The notes beneath the pieces are model-generated. The model made no database searches, was not told where the DNA came from, and was given only the letters and a program-made list of their open reading frames with translations. A stretch of 64,000 bases of DNA. Source: Mesostigma viride. Lineage: Eukaryota > Streptophyta > Mesostigmatophyceae > Mesostigmatales > Mesostigmataceae. This document shows, piece by piece, positions 1 through 10,000 of this stretch (positions are counted from its first letter, which is position 1; each line of letters begins with the position of its first letter). Location: assembly GCA_009746045.1 (NCBI GenBank), contig RPFO01000076.1:1905096-1969095 (forward strand). Reading direction: 5' to 3'. A program made the translations under genes and the position numbers.

Positions 1-10
1 TGATGTTCGG

Positions 11-453
11 TTGCGGGGTTCGCAGCGGGGCGCCTTGTTGTTGATGTCAGCTAAGACGGCTAAGGGGGAGGTGCAGTCTGTGGTGATCGAGGATGTCATG
101 ACTGAGACCCTCTTGCGGGCTTGTATGCGTGGCAAGGCGGCCTGGGAGCGGGTGTTCCCTTACGATTATGCCCAGTTCAGCCGGGTTTGGCATTAGGCCA
201 CGCAAGCTTTGGGGGTCGACACGGTGTTTACCATTCACGGGCTGCGGCATGGGGGGCTACCTATGATTTTTTGCGGCAGCGCAGCATGGCTGATATTCAG
301 CATCGGGGTCGCTGGCGCAGCAGCAAAACTGTCGCCCACTATGTGGGATTGCACCGGAGCTTGGCCCTCACCCTTCCTGACGCCCTGGTTCGGGCTATCG
401 CCGCCTGCCCCCCGCGCATTTGGCGGAGCGTCTTTTCTCTGCCTTCCTCTTAA
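11..453 (+). pseudogene. tyrosine recombinase C-terminal half, broken by a stop and a frameshift
   Basis: The first frame (from 11) reads a beta-hairpin lysine region (SAKTAKGEVQSVV) and reaches HGLRHGG, the H-x-x-R catalytic box. The frame then shifts by one base in a G run near 249-255. The second frame continues with RGRWRSSKTVAHYV, supplying the box-II tryptophan and the nucleophile tyrosine. A TAG stop at 194-196 also interrupts the first frame. The family joins circular cDNA to the genome by site-specific recombination, without staggered cuts. This copy should be inactive unless the two lesions are sequencing errors. The downstream B1 repeat starts about 75 bases after the ORF, as expected for a PAT-like element. 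Confidence 0.8.
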
Positions 454-529
454 GTTCCCTTCATTCTTGTCTTATGCGTCCACCGGTTTTTGTTTTGCCC
501 CTGGCTTGGGTCGCCAGGGAGGGATGTAA

Positions 530-1209
530 GGGTAAGGCTAGCCTTTTTGGACATAAAGTGTTCCCATGGGTAAGGATGGCCAGTTGGGGGCCACTTCCCG
601 ATGTGCTCTACTTATTGTTTTAATAAAGAGTCTGGTTACCCTGGAGTTCCACGGTTAATAGAATCGGGGTTCTCTGAACATAGTTTCTTTATAGTGATAC
701 GGAAGGGGAGCCGCTGATGCTAGGTGAAATAGAGCTGGGTGATGTGATCGTAATAAGGTTGATTAGGCTTCTAGTGTACGAGTATTACGGAAGATATGGC
801 CTAATTGTTGCGGCCCATACCTTGACGGTGTGCTGAGTACCTTGACGACGGATTTTTGCGTCTAGGTTCTCCTAGCAGATCTGTGATTGCGGACGGGTTT
901 GCAACAGGCAATATCTGAAGTAAAACTTGACGGCTAAAACTGTTTAGAGGCCGTTGCCGGATCTGGCCGTTGGTAGAGAGCCGTTGGCCTTGAAACACGA
1001 TAAAAGCTTGCTCACCTAGCTCATGGCGGTCTCTTTTGTTTTCCCACCCGCCCTCCCTGTGTGTTGCCTGTTTGGGGGTAAGGCTAGCCTTTTTGGACAT
1101 AAAGTGTTCCCATGGGTAAGGATGGCCAGTTGGGGGCCACTTCCCGATGTGCTCTACTTATTGTTTTAATAAAGAGTCTGGTTACCCTGGAGTTCCACGG
1201 TTAATAGAA
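530..1209 (+). repeat. split direct repeats B1-A2-B2 of E1
   Basis: Bases 530-663 and 1076-1209 are 134-bp direct repeats. They begin GGGTAAGGCTAGCC and end TTAATAGAA. Between them lies A2, which starts TCGGGGTTC and ends in a C-rich tract (CCCACCCGCCCTCCC). E2 and E3 have the same C-rich tract at their A2/B2 joint. B1 and B2 look identical by eye, which suggests recent insertion. Confidence 0.85.
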
Positions 1210-2005
1210 AGTTGGTTTACGTCATACAATTTTTTACGTCTCTATCTTCGTCGTCCGCTGCAGCTAAAACACACATGCGTAAGAGCAGTTTTACTCATGT
1301 GTTAGTTATAAACCATGGTCATATGGCCTGCAGTCGTTCAGGGTGTTCTCAGACAGTATATACAGTATGGTTTACGTGTTACATGCACCCTGAATTCGCT
1401 CACAAAGCGTTGCATGTTAGCACAACGTTGTTTTGTAACTTGATTTGGCTGCATTCATGTGTTAGTTGCAATGCAAATGCAATGTTTTTTCATCGCTGGG
1501 TGGTGGCCAGCATGTCCGTGATGTCAAAGAAGGTTTGGCATATGCTTAGAGAAAGTTTACCGCAAGGGGTGGGCCATGTTCAAGCCGGGCAACCTCAGCA
1601 ACCATGCAACCCTATATTGCATTACCTGCACCATCTGTGACACCGTTAATCACGCGTATATATAGAGGCAGCCACAGCAGGGTATGGCCTTGTTATACGT
1701 TGCCCCGCCATCCCAAGGCCTCGTAGGGTCCCCTAGCGCTTGTAAGATGCTCAAGGGACCGTGTGGATAGCATGGTCATGCGTTGACAATAATTGGTCCT
1801 AATGGTCCTAAAACCCACATTTTGGCCAAATTCGCGCTTTGAGGTCTGGCAGGTGGCAGGGCCCATTCATGCACTAAATGTAATTATTTGACCCCAGGTT
1901 TTTGATAGAAACTAAAAAAGTGTGTTATCTGTCATGGGCACGAATGCCAGGGTCAAATTTTAATGTTTGCATATATATTTTTTAATTCCACTTGGTCCTA
2001 AATTT
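1210..2005. other. no recognisable gene
   Basis: This is unique-looking sequence between E1 and the RT fragment. A 142-codon ORF at 1212-1640 has biased, low-complexity composition and no motif I know. The first bases after E1 end in CGTCGTCCGCTGCAG, which could be a splice acceptor, so E1 may also lie in an intron. Nothing firmer can be said. Confidence 0.4.
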
Positions 2006-3255
2006 AGGACTTTTACTGGGAAGATGGACACTATGGCTTGGATTATGGAGCAGAAATTGATGACTTCACCAGGGCCTTTTTGCATGGTGATCCTCAGGTG
2101 GCCAGAGCCACTTGGCAAGCTCAAAGACCCTGTTGTGTTAAGACCCCAGCATGCTGGATAGCTGAAGTAGGTCATCCCTACATGCAGCCTAAAGTGGGCT
2201 GGGAAGGACTGGTCAGCAGTCCAGTCATTTGGTATGAAACCATTGCTCCTGCCATCCAGGAGAGATGTCAGATGCAACAATCTCATCTTGCTTATTGTCT
2301 CTTTGTGGGGCAATCCAAGGGACAACCCACCTGGGCTACCTTACATGGAGATGATATGCAACGCATTGGTCCCAAGGGATGGTTGAATGAGACCTATAAA
2401 AGGCTCAATGACAAGTCCCCTATTGGTACCAGAGCATGGTTTAGTAAAAACAGCCAGGTACCTTACTGTGGCATTGGCTGTACCCTTTTCCAGGATGACA
2501 AAGGATGGCATCTTAAGCTGCAATCGGCGAAGGGGTATAAAGAAAAAGTAATAACTCAGTTGCCCAAGAGAGTAACTGAGGAGAATGCCCCTACGGTTAA
2601 AGGTCAACTGGGTTGGCTGGCTGCCACAACTAACCCTGACCTGGCAGTACAGAGTAGGATGCCAGACTCTGTTGTTGTAGGAGAAGGAAGGAGGCGCCTG
2701 GAGAGCTGCCTCAATGAATCTCCTGACTTGGTGTTGTCCGGTGTAGACTGGCATGGGCGTATCATCATAGACGCCTACACAGATGCTAGCCAAGAATCTA
2801 GATCTGCCAACAAGATTGGTGCCAGAGCCGGATGCCTGATCACCATCAGGAATGAAGGCAAACAGCCCTCGTTGGTATACTGGTCCAGTAACCTTCAGAG
2901 GAGGCGGTTTGCTGGCATTGACACCGCTGAGTGCAGGGCATACGCCATGTGCATTCGCGATGCCATATACATAAGAGAGCTACTCTTATGGTGTCTGAGT
3001 CAGATAAGACCTCAACCTGTGATTGATGTCAGGGTTTATTGTGATAATAAGCCCGTGGTCTCTTTTATCAAGAATGAGAGGGCCACTACTACTGACTTGG
3101 ACTACCTTGTGGCAAAGGAGTTGTCCAGCCACTGTATAACCATACATCTGCCAGGACATTCAAATCCTGCTGATGCTATGACCAAGCTTCCACGACTGGC
3201 TCTTAATGGGTACCAGTTGCTGCGGTCCATGATGGCTGGGAAACCCTTGTCATGA
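2006..3255 (+). pseudogene. Copia-like reverse transcriptase and RNase H fragment (C0), 5'-truncated
   Basis: The open frame begins inside the RT palm. IDDFTRAFLHGDPQ carries the motif-A aspartate, and TLHGDDM is the motif-C metal-binding pair in the HGDD form shared by every Copia-like element in this window. RNase H follows, with acidic residues in DAYTDAS, AECRAY and YCDN and the end motif GHSNPADAMTKLP. It stops at 3253-3255. There is no gag, integrase or protease upstream; an in-frame TAG near 2003 and unrelated sequence precede it. It is more divergent than the three families on the right, so it represents a fourth lineage. The downstream sequence may include its LTR, but no partner is present to define it. 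Confidence 0.85.
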
Positions 3256-4009
3256 GGAGTAATCTGGGAGCCTGAGCCTAATGCTCCTCCTGTAGGTTTT
3301 TATCCCCCTGGAGGTTTTGTCCTCTCTGGAGAAGAGGTTTTCCTTCAGATTTGGGTTTTCCCTACAGCAGGTTACACCAACCATGCAATGATGAGATGCA
3401 AGCTCCATAAGACCCAAGTGAGTCCCCATTGCCCTCACATGTGAAAGTGAACTGGCCAGGTGCGGCCGAACATCAATGAATACATCTAAGCCTTATCACT
3501 TTCACAAGGGAAAGAATGGCTGGAGTTGGTTGGAGACCCATCTAGGGTCCACATGGGTCCTCAGAGATAGAGGATCTTGTACAGATTACTACAATATACT
3601 TTATTGTAGTATTGGGCCAATGGCTGTACTTCACTGGTACTCGCCAATGGGATAACGCCACGTAGAATGTGTGGGCGTCTCCCAGGCCTCCACGTCACCG
3701 GCTGGTCAAGGGCCGGTGTAGTCCTGTCAAGAGGACTGAGCCGACTATCGGCCCATCATGTATGCGCATCTGCCTTGGTACCTCCTAGAGGATTCTAGAA
3801 GTATCTAACACGCGGCATGCACTGAACTACATGGAATGCATGTCCACGTAGGATATTCAACAAGACTGATGAAGGTGCCAAGCGCAACAGGTTCTTATGC
3901 GCAACGAAGACGAATTATGCGACAACGACAATAACGTAAAGAAATAAAGAAGAGCCTTTGTTTTATGCATAACGCATCAAGCAAGATACCTTTTTATTGC
4001 AACTTATAC
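3256..4009. other. sequence downstream of the C0 RT fragment, probably 3' noncoding/LTR remnant
   Basis: No ORF of note. Because it directly follows the RNase H stop, this is probably the 3' noncoding part and possibly the LTR of C0. No second copy in the window allows the LTR to be delimited. A short AT-rich inverted motif (ACTACAATATACTTTATTGTAGT) lies at about 3588-3610. Confidence 0.4.
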
Positions 4010-6160
4010 GGCAGGGTAAAATAGTTTATGACGAAGCATCTCTATCCAAACATCCTACTACAAATACTAAGGGTTCAGACTGAACGGGAAATTTTGAGTG
4101 TTCAGACTGAACGAAAATTGAGTTCGAACACTTTTCTGAACGGGTTTTTGGTTCAATTTTCGGTTCGGCCTACTTCCCACGCCATTTCCGTGCCAATTTT
4201 AGCGAGATTACTGAACTGAACGTGTTCAGACGGCGAGCGTGGGAAAAAAACGGCTCGAAACTGTGAAAAGCAGGGGGCTCCGCCTAAAAAACGGCCGTAC
4301 GAAGCCGAAATTTTTGGGCTCCCGCTGGCCCCCCCCGCCTCGGCGCCCTTGGCCACTGCCCCTTCGCACAGCGCGCCCCGCGTGGCGCCGGCGTTCCCGA
4401 GGACGCACCCCGCGGGTGTACGCGCCAATCGCCCGCTCAGGCGCCAAAAAGTCCGGGCCCCGAAGGGGCCCCCAACTTGTCAACTACTATATTACGATCG
4501 TGTTGCGCAAGGGAGAAACCCGAACATCCTGACATCGCCGCGGGCGCCGTACCGTACGGCCTGATCGCACCCCCACGACCGAGGGCCATCCTTGAAATCC
4601 TGCGGAGCCGCGAGTTACGGCTCGTAACCGCTGGCCTGAACGCCGTCACACCCGCGTAAGATCGAGTCTCAGGAGTTCTGAACGGGTGCCGAATTCAGCA
4701 AAATGCGCGAGAAATCCCGGGGGGCATATACGGATGGGGGGGATGTTGTTTGCCGAATCTAAATCTACAAAACATCCTACTCGATTTACTAAGGGTTCAG
4801 ACTGAACGGGAAATTTCGAGCGTTCAGACTGAACGGGAAATTTGCCAATATTTTAGTTCGAACACTTTTCTGAACGGGTTTTTTGTTAAATTTTCGGTTC
4901 GGCCTACTTCCCATGCGATTTCCGTGCCAATTTTTGCGAGATGAATGACCTGAACGTGTTCAGACGGGGCGCGTGACAAAAAAAGGCTCGAAACTGTGAA
5001 AAGCAGGGGGCTCCGCCCAGAAAACGGCCGTACGAAACCCAAATTTTTGGGCTCCCGCTGGCCCTCCCGCCTCGGCGCCCTCGGCCACTGCCCCTTCGCA
5101 CTGCGCACCCCGCGTGGCGCCAGCGTTCCCGAGGACGCACCCCGCGGGTGTACGCGCCAATCGCCCGCTCAGGCGCCAAAAAGTCCGGGCCCCGAAGGGG
5201 CCCCCAACTTGTCAACTACTCTATTACGATCGTGTTGCGCAAGGGAGAAACCCCAAACATCCTGACATCGCCGCGGGCGCCGTACCGTACGGCCTGATCG
5301 CACCCCCACAATCGAGGGCGAATCCTGAAATCCTGCGGAGCCGCGAGTTACGGCCCGTAACCGCCGGCCTGAACGCCGTCACACCCTCCTAAGATCGAGT
5401 CTCACCAATTCTGAACGGAAGCTGAATTCAGCAAAATGCGCGAGAAATGCCGGGGGGCATATACGGCAGGGGAAAGAGTTTGTTGCCGAAGCAAACATCC
5501 TACTACATTTACTAAGGGTTCAGACTGAACGACAAATTTCGAGTGTTCAGACTGAACGAAAATTGAGTTCGAACACAAGTCTGAACGGTTTTTCGGTTAA
5601 ATTTTCGGTTCGGCCTACTTCCCACGCAATTTCCGTGACAATTTTTGCGAGATGACTGAACTGAACGTGTTCAGACGGCGAGCGTGGAAAAAAACGGCTC
5701 GAAACTGTGAAAAGCAGGGGACTCCGCCCAAAAAAACGGCCGTACGAAACCCAAATTTTTGGGCTCCCGCTGGCCCCCCCCGCCTCAGCGCCCTTGGTCA
5801 CTGCCCCTTCGCACAGCGCGCCCCGCGTGGCGCCGGCGTTCCCGAGGACGCACCCCGCGGGTGTACGCGCCAATCGCCCGCTCAGGCGCCAAAAAGTCTG
5901 GGCCCCGAAGGGGCCCCCAACTTGTCAACTACTTAACTACGATCGTGTTGCGCAAGGGAGAAACCCGAACATCCTGACATCGCCGCGGGCGCCGTACCGT
6001 ACGGCCTGATCGCAACCCCACGCGCGAAAGCCATTGCTGAAAATCCCGCGGAGCCGCGAGTTCGGGCCAACGGGCGCGGGCCTGAACGCGGACTGAACGC
6101 CGTCACACCCGCCTAAGATCGAGTCTTACCAATCCTGAAAGGGTGCTGAATTCAGCAAAT
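4010..6160. repeat. three tandem copies of a 722-bp GC-rich repeat
   Basis: The landmark GGGTTCAGACTGAACG occurs at 4071, 4793 and 5516, giving spacings of 722 and 723 bp. Each unit has an AT-rich head with inverted motifs (TTCAGACTGAACG, and GTTCAGACGG further on). A very GC-rich middle contains CCCCGCGGGTGTACGCG, and the tail contains GCCGCGGGCGCCGTACCGTACGG. The units differ by scattered substitutions and small indels. All ORFs in the three units are composition artefacts that appear in several frames at once. It could be a satellite or a tandem array of a noncoding transposon. Confidence 0.85.
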
Positions 6161-6935
6161 GCACGCAACTTTGAGTGCTGGGACGACGGACAGGGTGCAA
6201 GAGTTTGTTCCGAACCAAACAACCTGCGCTGAACATGCTCCGTACCGGAAAATAGCTGCCACGCGTCCCCACTGAACGGGTAAATACGGACCCGTCCAGA
6301 ACAGGTCGTAGCCTGACTTTATATCCGGCCCGCCCGCCGTCCGGCCGTACGAAACCGACATTTTGGGGCTCCCGCTGGCCCCCCCCGCATAAATTTTATG
6401 AAACAGGACCGCCTGGGAGCTACGAAACGCGTTCAACCGAAGTATCCTATTTGATTTACTAAGTTTTCAGACTGAACGGGAAATTTAGGGTGTGAAGAGT
6501 GAAGGGGAAATGTGGAGTGTCAGACCGCCTGGGAGCTACGAAACGCGTTCAGATTGTACGAAACAGGTGGCGGAAGAATTGACCGCAAATTTTTGGCAGG
6601 ATTAAAGCGTTGCATTCATGGCACTGGCGCTGTGGCGTGCTGGCGGGATTATAGTGGCCGAGGTGCCGGATGTGTAAGCCTGAATTCCCGAAATTGTCAA
6701 GTCACCGTCAAGTCACCGTCAAGTACTAGAGCTTGCGTATCGTCATTTGGCATTAAAGGGTTGCATTCACGGCACTGGTATTCGCTGTGGCGTGCTGGCT
6801 TCGCCGACAAGCGGATTTCTCGATCGAGTTGCCATCGCAGCTATAGCTGTAACGAGCACGCCGTTGCTTTTGTAAACTGATTGCCAGCTGCCGAAGCTAA
6901 ACGATCGTAATGGCCGTTGCCCTGCCCTCGCGTTC
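6161..6935. repeat. decayed continuation of the 722-bp repeat plus short internal duplications
   Basis: Parts of the 722-bp unit reappear in scrambled form, for example the actaagttttcagactgaacg motif near 6457. A 26-bp segment (GACCGCCTGGGAGCTACGAA) is present at about 6409 and again near 6523. Another duplicated stretch containing GCATTCAYGGCACTGG occurs near 6612 and 6764. No gene is seen. Confidence 0.5.
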
Positions 6936-7007
6936 ATGGGGTTTCAAAGGGACAACGTGGACGGCGTTTTTCCTGATATCATTGCTCTTCGATCGTCGGG
7001 CACTGAG
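6936..7007 (+). CDS. exon ending DNVDGVFPDIIALRSSGTE
   Basis: The open frame ends in GAG followed by the donor GTGAGTGCC at 7008. The 143-base intron ends at the acceptor CGGCCCATGCAG, so the reading frame continues cleanly into 7151. The 5' border is not certain. The coordinate given is the first in-frame ATG, but an acceptor upstream is equally possible. Confidence 0.45.
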
Positions 7008-10000
7008 GTGAGTGCCCACGGAAATGTTTCGATGCTTAATTATGTTTCCATTGGCCACTGGATCGCGTCATCGTTCTGCTGCCTCAGTGGCGTTGACGTT
7101 GATGGGAATAAGAAGTGTGGCTATGTTTGTCGGCTTTTCGGCCCATGCAGGCGGGCACGGCTATTGGTGTGGACCCGCGGCCACGGTTGCAACATTACGT
7201 CGACCAAGCCTGGCTTTACCAGGACGATTTCACATCGCAGCAGACCTACGTCCGGGATGTGATAAATTGGTTGTTCGTGTCGCCCCCTGAAGGCTTCTGT
7301 GACAACGTCTATTTGACGGTGAGTTATTTTTGGCGAGGAATTTTTCGAGTCCTGTTCTGCGCACAAGCCTTTTTTCCATGATATGATGGACATATGTTGC
7401 TGTGCGTTCTTTTGTGGAAATATGTTCACTGTCCTTTGGTTGGTGATTTCTTGGTTGGACGTCCCACTATTGCTCGGGCCGCAGATGTTACATCTGGTGT
7501 CCTTCCTGCCTCCCATGCCGAGTGGTGGGCAGACTTCTGCGGAGGTGCAGGTGGTGAGTTTTTTGGCTCAGCGGCTGTCGTAGTAGTGGGTAATTTGCTT
7601 TTGCTACTATGAATTGTTTGGAGGGTAGGAACTGTCCAAATGCTATCGGGGTTCTTTGAACGGAGTTTCTTCTATACGTGAATGCGGGAACAAGAGGCCG
7701 CTGGATGAGCGGCTTATAGGTCGCAGTGTTTACTCGTAGCTGTTTGGCTAGAGCTTTTGTGATTAGTAGATGCAATATAGTGCATGGTTGAAAAATGAAT
7801 TAAATAAAATGTGCGTTCCGCGCTTGGGTTGATTATACCCGGGCGGAACGGGGCGTGAGGTGCAGTGCCCCTGAAAAGAACAACCTACGCATTATTTAAT
7901 ACTAGCCGTGCAGATTCGGGATATTCTACCCCCGGTCTGTACGGTTAGCGTCTTACTAGCATCCACTAAACATAAGGGTTTAATGACGTCAGTTAGCTAG
8001 GGATAAGGGAGGTTTTGCGACTAAAAGCCGCTCTGGCTGGTTTTGTCGGCCTCTTTCTTTGCTCGTTGTCGTTGCGGCGGCAGCCGCAGCTATGGGTGCT
8101 GCGGAGCAAAATCCCAAAAGCACTGGTTGCACTGGCCACTTGGCCAGTGGTGAGACTTCCAGTTGTTAACCGGCCAGGCGTAGTTCCTCGCCCGGTTAAC
8201 TAAAAGAAAAGAAAAAGATTACCTCCGGTCCGCACCTTTTCCCCAGCTTGGGGTCTTTGGTGGGCCGGATGCCGTGACAGGTGCTCAACTGTCGCTTGGT
8301 CGGCCCAGTGCGCGAGCTGGTGCTCCGTACCTGGGGATGCTTGCACCCCGGGTTGGAGCCGGATGGCTGGCACTGGCGACCCGTGTCTCGGTCCGCGGCC
8401 TGCGGCTTTTTCTTCGGAAATTGCTGCTGGCCAGCAAACTTTGCAATTGCCTTCCGCCGAGGGGGGGGTGGTTGGGGCTGGGGACGGCGATGGGAAAAGC
8501 GTCTAAGCTAGAAATTTTTTCCCCACGCATAGAAACCTCGGGGGGAATGCGGTCTTGGCTGAACGGACTCTCGTTCAGCCAGGTGCCTGGGGCTGTGGCC
8601 TCGGGCATCCGGGCTGGCGGGGCCTGGGCTAGGTCCACGTTTTTTCTCGAAGCACCCCGGGTCTATGGGGAGACGGCCATAGCGGTACCGACTCGGGGCC
8701 CCGAGAGGGGTCATGATAGGCTGGCCGTGCGCAATCGCAGTGCAAATGCGCTGGGCCTTTTTGGGCCTGGCCATGCATCCACAGCCGCCGGGCACACGCC
8801 TCCCGATGTGGGGGGCTCCCGTTTTGCGGCAGGGCGGTCACTTGTGACAACGAGCAAGGTGGAGTGCGGCTTCAAGGGAAAGCCAGGGCGGGGGTGATTG
8901 GGCAACGTACTTCATGAAGGGCCTTGAACGGCGTGCCTCCGGGCATGTCAATTAGTGTCACATGTATGCTTCCACTTATTGTTTTAATGAAGATGCTGGT
9001 TTTTGTGGGAGCTACGTGGGACATGAATCGGGGTTCTTTGAACGGAGTTTCTTCTATACGTGAATGCGGGAACAAGAGGCCGCTGGATGAGCGGCTTATA
9101 GGTCGCAGTGTTTACTCGTAGCTGTTTGGCTAGAGCTTTTGTGATTAGTAGATGCAATATAGTGCATGGTTGAAAAATGAATTAAATAAAATGTGCGTTC
9201 CGCGCTTGGGTTGATTATACCCGGGCGGAACGGGGCGTGAGGTGCAGTGCCCCTGAAAAGAACAACCTACGCATTATTTAATACTAGCCGTGCAGATTCG
9301 GGATATTCTACCCCCGGTCTGTACGGTTAGCGTCTTACTAGCATCCACTAAACATAAGGGTTTAATGACGTCAGTTAGCTAGGGATAAGGGAGGTTTTGC
9401 GACTAAAAGCCGCTCTGGCTGGTTTTGTCGGCCTCTTTCTTTGCTCCCCACCCACCCACCCTTGTCTTGGTTGCCTCTAGGGCAACGTACTTCATGAAGG
9501 GCCTTGAACGGCGTGCCTCCGGGCATGTCAATTAGTGTCACATGTATGCTTCCACTTATTGTTTTAATGAAGATGCTGGTTTTTGTGGGAGCTACGTGGG
9601 ACATGAATATATATTTTTTATTCATGTCATTGTCTGGTTCATGTTTGCTCTCATTTTGGCTGGTTGCTCAGCTGGAGGTGGCACGATTTGGCAATGCCAA
9701 CGCGTTCCTGCGCGCGGCCGCGTTGTGTAGCGGGGACCCAGCGGTGTGCTTCGCTCGCACACGGTTTCTCGCGGGAATGCTCGAAGCACGGCGACTCCGC
9801 CAGGTCTACTACCAGATTGAAGATAGGCCGTTTGGGTCCGAAGACTATTTGGCCAGCGTAAGTGAATGTGTGCATGGAGGGAATTTTTTGGTTGTTGTGT
9901 TTCTTGCATTCCTTTGTGGCAATGACCCACGTGTGTGGGGGGGGCAGGCATCCGTGCGTGGGTGTGGGAGGGGCTGGCATGCGTGCGTGGTGGTGGGGGC

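Larger units (their letters stand above)
1..1209 (+). mobile_element. 3' end of a PAT/TOC-like tyrosine-recombinase retroelement (E1)
   Basis: The left edge cuts into this element. A tyrosine-recombinase C-terminus (11-453) is followed by a B1-A2-B2 arrangement: B1 530-663, A2 664-1075, and B2 1076-1209, which repeats B1. A recombinase just upstream of B1-A2-B2 is the layout known for PAT-type DIRS-order elements and for Chlamydomonas TOC1. The element ends at ...TTAATAGAA, where B2 stops matching the B1/A2 junction. Elements E2 and E3 further right have the same layout and share the core ACTTATTGTTTTAA in their B repeats. The reverse transcriptase and A1 copy would lie left of the window, so they are inferred, not seen. 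Confidence 0.8.

Noticed and set aside
1212-1640. 142-codon ORF after E1
   Set aside because: Composition rich in Ser, His, Cys and Met without any domain or homologue in the window; no second evidence for coding.
4153-6009. Overlapping 60-108-codon ORFs in the 722-bp repeats
   Set aside because: They appear in three or more frames on both strands in GC-rich sequence and are not preserved consistently between the three units.
8274-8897. 207-codon ORF inside E2
   Set aside because: High-GC region with an overlapping antisense ORF; no motif, no counterpart in E3 beyond a short shared noncoding phrase.
7645-9608. E2 interpreted as an LTR retrotransposon with A1 and A2 as LTRs
   Set aside because: The additional B1/B2 direct repeat interleaved with A2, absence of a short target duplication, and the same layout behind a tyrosine recombinase in E1 fit split direct repeats better.
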